From Kiloniellaceae bacterium (GTDB lineage: Bacteria; Pseudomonadota; Alphaproteobacteria; Kiloniellales; J153): 64,000 bases of DNA. The notes below the pieces were generated by a model. That model was given only the letters and a program-made list of their open reading frames with translations. It was not told the origin of the DNA and ran no database searches. Shown in pieces: positions 60,401 through 64,000 of this stretch (the stretch's first letter is position 1; each line of letters starts with the position of its first letter). The position numbers and the translations under genes are program-made. Location of the stretch: the NCBI GenBank assembly GCA_021776135.1, contig JAJFGL010000039.1, positions 28,373 through 92,372 of the forward strand, written 5' to 3'.

Positions 60401-63400
60401 TGGAATGTCACCACCGCGACGGCCGGACAGGGCATTGGCGATGAGGGCGCCTTCGACGCCGGCTTTCTCTTCGAGTTCCAGGTCGGCGAGGCCGGAATCG
60501 TCGCCGACAACATCCACGGCACGGACCCCGAGGACGGGGTCACGACCCAGTTCACGATCACCGACCTGCCGAGGAACGCGGCCGGCGAGATCGCGGGCCA
60601 GCTTCTGATCGACAGGGGCGGCGACGGGACGATAGACGCCATCCTGGGGGGCGCCAGTCTCGGCACCGCCGCGGCTAATGTTCAGAGCGGCGATTCGGTG
60701 TTCTATTTCCTGAGCGACGCGGATTTCCAAACGACGCCCGGCGCGGCGACCTTCACCTACCTGACCGTGGATTCCGGCGGGCTGACCAGTGACGGCGCGA
60801 CCGCGACGGTGACCTTCGGCAACGCGCCGCCGCGCGCCGACAGCGCGACGCTCGTCTTCGACGAAGATTCCCAGGACAACCCCCTGAACTTGACCGCGCC
60901 CCTGGACCCGGACGGCGACAATCTGACGATTAGGATTGAGACCCTTCCCACCCTGGGCAACGTGACCTTCGCCGGCGGCGGCATTGGCTTGGAGACGGGC
61001 ACCCCAATATCTGTCGCCCAATTACTCGGCCTTGAGTACGATGCGCCGGCGGATGCCAACGGCCCCGCCGGGCAACTCGTTTACTCGGTTTCCGACGGCA
61101 CGGTGACGGTCAACGGCACAGTCGATTTCGATATCACGCCGGTGAACGATCCGCCGGTGGCCCAGGACGATGCCTTTACCACCGACGAAGACACGGCGCT
61201 CATTACCGGCAACGTGCTGGACGACAACGGCAACGGCGCGGACGGCGATCCCGAAGGCGATCCCCTAACAGTCAGCGCGGTTAACGGTAACGCGGTCTTT
61301 GTGGGGGTGCAGGTAACGCTGGCCTCAGGCGCGCTTTTAACCCTGAACACTAACGGCACCTTCAGCTACGACCCCAACGGACAATTCGAAAACCTGGGGC
61401 CGAACGATAGCGGCAGCGACAGCTTCACCTACACCATCGCCGATGGCAACGGCGGGGAAGACACGGCGACGGCAACGGTCACCATCGCGGGCGTCAACGA
61501 CGCGCCGGTGGTGGATCTGAACGGCGCCGGGGCCGGGATCGACTTCGCGGCGTCCTTCATCGGGGGACAGGGCCCGGTTTCTATCGCGGCGCCGGATGCG
61601 GCGGTCTTCGATGTGGATTCGCCATTCCTGGATTCCTTGCGGGTTACCTTGACCAACCGCCCGGACGGGACGGCGGAGGTGTTGAACGCCGATGCGGGCA
61701 ATACCGGCGTACAGGTTTTGTTCAATTCGGCGACCGGCGTGCTGACATTGGCAGGCGGTACCCCCGCTGACTATCAGACCATCCTGCGCACGCTGACTTA
61801 CGAGAACACCTCGGCCAATCCGACGACGGGCCTTCGCACCATAAGCGTGCAGGCCGACGATAACGGGGACGTGAATTCTCTGAGCGACGTGGCCGAGATC
61901 ACGCTTGAGGTCTTTGCCGGCAACGCCGCGCCGGCGGTGGACCTGAACAGCGGCGACGCGGGCGGCATAAATGAAATCAGCAGCTTTACCGAGGGCGATG
62001 CGCCGGTTTCCATCGCGCCAAGCGCGGAGGTTGACGACGCGGATGGTGGCACGCTTGTCTCGCTGACGCTGACCATAACCAACCTGCAGGACGCGGGCGC
62101 CGAGTTCTTGAGTGCGAACACGGCCGGCACCACTGTCACGGCCGTTTTCAACGATGTCACCGGCGTCTTGAGCTTGACGGGAGGGGCGAGCCTAGCCGAG
62201 TACCAGCAAGTCCTGCGCACGGTCACCTACGAGAACCAATCGGAAGACCCAAGCGAGGGCGACCGTACCATCGAAGTGGTCGCCGACGACGGCCAGGACA
62301 CCAGCCAAATCGCCGTCGCCACGGTCACGGTCTCCCCGATCAACGACGCGCCGGTGGTGGACCTGAACGGCGCCGGGACCGGGATCAATGTCGCCCTCGA
62401 CTTCACCGAAGGCGATAATCCGGTTTTTATCGCGCCTCAGGGCATTGTGCTCGACATTGACAGCGGCAATCTGGTTTCGCTGACGGTCAGGATTACGAAT
62501 GTTCAGGATTTGCTCGCCGAGCAGCTGACCGGGACAAACTTTGGCAATATTTCGAGCACGGTTTTCGCCGACGGCCGGATTGTCTTCACCGGGCCGGCAA
62601 GTACAACGGCGTTCGAGGCGAGCTTACGCTCCGTTACCTACGTCAACAACTCCGACGATCCGACCGAGGGCGACCGCACGATCGAGATCATTGCCGACGA
62701 CGGCCAGGCTACCAGCCAAATAGCCGTCGCCACGGTCACGGTCTCCCCGGTCAACGACGCGCCGCTTGCCGTGGACGACAATGCCGATACCAACGAGGAC
62801 AGCCCCGTCGATATCGTCGTGCTGGCCAACGACAGCGACGCCGAGGGCGACACGCTGAGCGTGACCGAGGTTGACGGCAACGCGGTCACGGTCGGGCAAG
62901 CCGTCGCCTTGGGGTCCGGCGCGCTTGTGACCCTCAACGCCGCCGGCACCTTCACTTACGATCCTAACGGTCAGTTCGAGACCCTGCCATTCGACGACAG
63001 CGATAACGACAGCTTCACCTACACCATCGCCGATGGCAATGGCGGCGCCAGTACCGCGACCGTCTCAATCGACATTCTCGGTCAGAACGACGCGCCAGTG
63101 GCCCAGGACGATGCGTTTGCGGTGGGTCAAGGCCAAACGCTGAGCGTGAACGCGCTTAACGGCGTGCTGTTGAACGACGACGACGTCGATGGCGACAACC
63201 TGACGGTCGACACCGCACCGTTAACCGATGTGGCTAACGGCGTGCTGAGCCTTAACCTCGACGGCAGCTTCACCTACACGCCCAACGCCAACTTCAACGG
63301 CGCCGACAGCTTCACCTACCAAATCTCCGACGGCGAAGGCGGCTTCGACAGCGCGGCCGTAACGATCACGGTTCAGCAGCCCGCGAACCAGCAGACCTGG

Positions 63401-64000
63401 ACCAATTTCACCGATGACGGCTTCTGGGATACGGCGGACAACTGGTCCCAAGGCCGGGTGCCGGCCGACGGCGACGATGTCACTATCCCCGCTGGTCTTG
63501 GCGACGCCATCTATCGGACGGATTCGGGAACGACCAACCTGAACAGCTTGGCGGTCGATGGCGGTCTCATTATCAATAATGGCGTGCTGAATGTCGCGAA
63601 TGCCTCAACTTTCTCCACAAGCTCCGGGCTGTCTTTAAGAGGCGGGGAGTTTGGCGGCGCGGGCGACGTAACGATTAACGGTGTGGCTGACTGGATCGCT
63701 GGAACCTTGTCAGGCGCCAGGACCTTCACGGTCAATGGCACCATAGATGTGAGTGGTGTCACCCCCCATGTCCTGACCGACACGGCCTTCGTGATTTCCA
63801 ACCAGGGCAGCGCGACATTTAGCGTCAATAGCCTGACCGGCGACGGTTCGGTGGCCAACGAAGGCACGCTTCTGGTTCAGGGGGCGGTTTCGTTGGACGG
63901 CGCTTTCGCCAATGAGTTTGGCGGGACGCTTCGGATCGAGGGGACGGGAACGTCTGGATCCGGGGTGCTGACGCTGGCGAACGGCTTCACGAACGCGGGC
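57455..64000 (+). CDS. Second giant surface protein (FecR, RTX, nidogen-like and cadherin-like domains), cut by window edge
   Basis: At least 2,182 residues are visible and the end is missing. The ATG at 57455 is the first in frame after a stop at 57404. Domains in order: N-terminal region (1-110); FecR-like domain (about 112-222, with the ending GTIGIRGTEGYG); acidic/Pro-rich linker (286-402, including PPVDPPIDPPS); Ig/cadherin-like unit; RTX-type nonapeptides (506-583, GGDD, GAGND); nidogen-like domain (761-960) nearly identical in part to that of the 9.5-kb gene; then several cadherin/VCBS-like repeats each starting near NDAPVV or NDPPVAQDDA and ending in SFTYTIADGNG; and a final autotransporter/passenger-like beta region. 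It is probably secreted by a type I pathway and anchored or shed. Adhesion or calcium-dependent stiffening is inferred. Confidence 0.83.
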   Translation, partial: MVKFSGTGPNGLAAGEVLPPIEASGGSLVVPDAELLFTADYTRVGDDLVLTGADGATLVIVNYFALDAAPILFSPDGAMMAPQLIATLVASQTPRLFAQTGDIDTDPPIGQIQDVVGTAAIIRDGVPVELQIGDPVFQNDVVQTGLASELAIGFADGTIFTLSANARITLDGMIYDPAGADNSLVLSIVQGTFSFITGQVAPSGEMLIKTPVGTIGIRGTEGYGTLESALGPLTFTASATGGGPPIGLTYRDPLTGETIANITTDGDAYIITRLGAPVGVRPATAQELNAFANQSDKNFDTQTNIQLDNVPDGPINQEAPDPNQRDDTGEDGDAPLETEAGPGSGAAQSSGSGFEPANELAESGPDTEDTGTTDDTTIETTSPPETNTEPPVEPPVDPPIDPPSVVNQAPVASADAATTDENTAVVIAVLANDTDPDGNALSVSPLTQGANGTVVANPDGTLTYTPNSGFSGADSFTYTVADGLGGFDTATVSVTVVDVDLDQVVTGTDGPDIVNTGAGNDIIATLGGDDAIVSGGGNDVIVPGADNDTVNAGAGNDAILYTVGDGSDTIAGGPGNDTLLISGAASPNDVAITVTGQTGSTGSPNLTISVGNDNLSVSGIEEIVIQGGGGNDTVIIVGDLVGVSQNTVIVDGGAGADVVDASDMTSDQRLVLLGGAGDDTLTGGAGAEDIAVFQGNFADYSFQNLDDGAIQVSDSQDGRDGIDSLRSIDILRFADGDVLAGDLNQAPSDFDIAATATFENLAATGLSFADGVIPGEAAEFDNTPGADLPLSDDDTETVALSFNFNFQGVDYSDITVSSNGFIWLGGTSFGSDCCDADDAEFLSDPPRIAPAWYDLDPGDGGTVSFVDLGDRAIVTWRDVPEFSNDDGNTFQAVLFADGRIALNYLTLNADTSNGHLHDAIVGITAGGGASDPGESDLSVPGAADTGAEGTVYEFFERENTAGADNFDLSGQSILFTPNGSGGWNVTTATAGQGIGDEGAFDAGFLFEFQVGEAGIVADNIHGTDPEDGVTTQFTITDLPRNAAGEIAGQLLIDRGGDGTIDAILGGASLGTAAANVQSGDSVFYFLSDADFQTTPGAATFTYLTVDSGGLTSDGATATVTFGNAPPRADSATLVFDEDSQDNPLNLTAPLDPDGDNLTIRIETLPTLGNVTFAGGGIGLETGTPISVAQLLGLEYDAPADANGPAGQLVYSVSDGTVTVNGTVDFDITPVNDPPVAQDDAFTTDEDTALITGNVLDDNGNGADGDPEGDPLTVSAVNGNAVFVGVQVTLASGALLTLNTNGTFSYDPNGQFENLGPNDSGSDSFTYTIADGNGGEDTATATVTIAGVNDAPVVDLNGAGAGIDFAASFIGGQGPVSIAAPDAAVFDVDSPFLDSLRVTLTNRPDGTAEVLNADAGNTGVQVLFNSATGVLTLAGGTPADYQTILRTLTYENTSANPTTGLRTISVQADDNGDVNSLSDVAEITLEVFAGNAAPAVDLNSGDAGGINEISSFTEGDAPVSIAPSAEVDDADGGTLVSLTLTITNLQDAGAEFLSANTAGTTVTAVFNDVTGVLSLTGGASLAEYQQVLRTVTYENQSEDPSEGDRTIEVVADDGQDTSQIAVATVTVSPINDAPVVDLNGAGTGINVALDFTEGDNPVFIAPQGIVLDIDSGNLVSLTVRITNVQDLLAEQLTGTNFGNISSTVFADGRIVFTGPASTTAFEASLRSVTYVNNSDDPTEGDRTIEIIADDGQATSQIAVATVTVSPVNDAPLAVDDNADTNEDSPVDIVVLANDSDAEGDTLSVTEVDGNAVTVGQAVALGSGALVTLNAAGTFTYDPNGQFETLPFDDSDNDSFTYTIADGNGGASTATVSIDILGQNDAPVAQDDAFAVGQGQTLSVNALNGVLLNDDDVDGDNLTVDTAPLTDVANGVLSLNLDGSFTYTPNANFNGADSFTYQISDGEGGFDSAAVTITVQQPANQQTWTNFTDDGFWDTADNWSQGRVPADGDDVTIPAGLGDAIYRTDSGTTNLNSLAVDGGLIINNGVLNVANASTFSTSSGLSLRGGEFGGAGDVTINGVADWIAGTLSGARTFTVNGTIDVSGVTPHVLTDTAFVISNQGSATFSVNSLTGDGSVANEGTLLVQGAVSLDGAFANEFGGTLRIEGTGTSGSGVLTLANGFTNAG

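Noticed and set aside
58790..61021. Long minus-strand reading frame (743 codons) opposite the second giant gene
   Set aside because: Same reason: composition-driven antisense frame, R/G/V-rich without domains.

Overview
The window looks like a chromosomal segment of a GC-rich, Gram-negative, rod-shaped alphaproteobacterium. A marine or aquatic Rhodospirillales-like organism is my inference, not a proven identity. The clues are an mreBCD-mrdAB cell-shape operon, a complete trimethylamine/TMAO set (tmm, tmoXWV, tdm), tungstate uptake genes with formate-dehydrogenase maturation genes, two giant Ca-binding/RTX-type surface proteins, CtrA-like sites and many REP-like palindromes.

Layout: 0-1.3 kb is the 5' part of a ribonucleotide reductase alpha gene (minus strand), with DnaA-box-like sites around its start. 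1.6-3.3 kb is a compact minus-strand set: lipoprotein, 47-residue peptide and T4-type lysozyme. 3.5-9 kb holds an SRAP/YedK-type DNA-protein crosslink enzyme, a Sel1-repeat lipoprotein, a periplasmic rhodanese with a YeeE/YedE sulfur transporter, and an OmpA-family protein. 9.5-19.8 kb is one huge secreted mosaic protein of about 3,420 residues.

20-27 kb starts with a small exported protein and a MITE-like element. A LuxR-type regulator follows, then a likely operon of a class V aminotransferase/cysteine desulfurase-like protein, a four-gene polar amino acid ABC transporter and an IMPase-family phosphatase. 27-38 kb is the TMA/TMAO region: Tmm oxidises TMA to TMAO, TmoXWV imports TMAO, and Tdm cleaves it to dimethylamine and formaldehyde, with a C-terminal GcvT folate domain. 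A GntR regulator and an SDR lie beside them. 38.3-40.1 kb is a scar-rich region (RHS fragment, alpha/beta hydrolase between exact 37-bp repeats) ending at tRNA-Lys(CTT).

40-46 kb is mreB-mreC-mreD-mrdA-mrdB. 46-57 kb contains a hemerythrin-like protein, a polyferredoxin, a DNA-binding/periplasmic-binding-fold regulator, tupBCA, an SDR, a DsbA-like isomerase, and fdhD-phyH-mobA with overlapping reading frames. Together these suggest tungstate/molybdate supply and maturation for a formate dehydrogenase encoded elsewhere. 57.4 kb to the end is a second giant surface protein (FecR-like, RTX and cadherin-like domains), cut by the window edge.

The most unusual item is a 565-bp cassette at 50.25-50.84 kb. 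A small GIY-YIG nuclease gene is bracketed by three copies of a 30-bp REP palindrome, and the whole is bounded by a 31-bp direct repeat that duplicates the junction of two convergent genes. It resembles a mobile REP/nuclease unit analogous to, but different from, REP/RAYT systems. Other signs of mobility are a MITE-like family (three copies, one inside a REP with a short target duplication) and a composite palindromic element that ends in the GntR stop codon.
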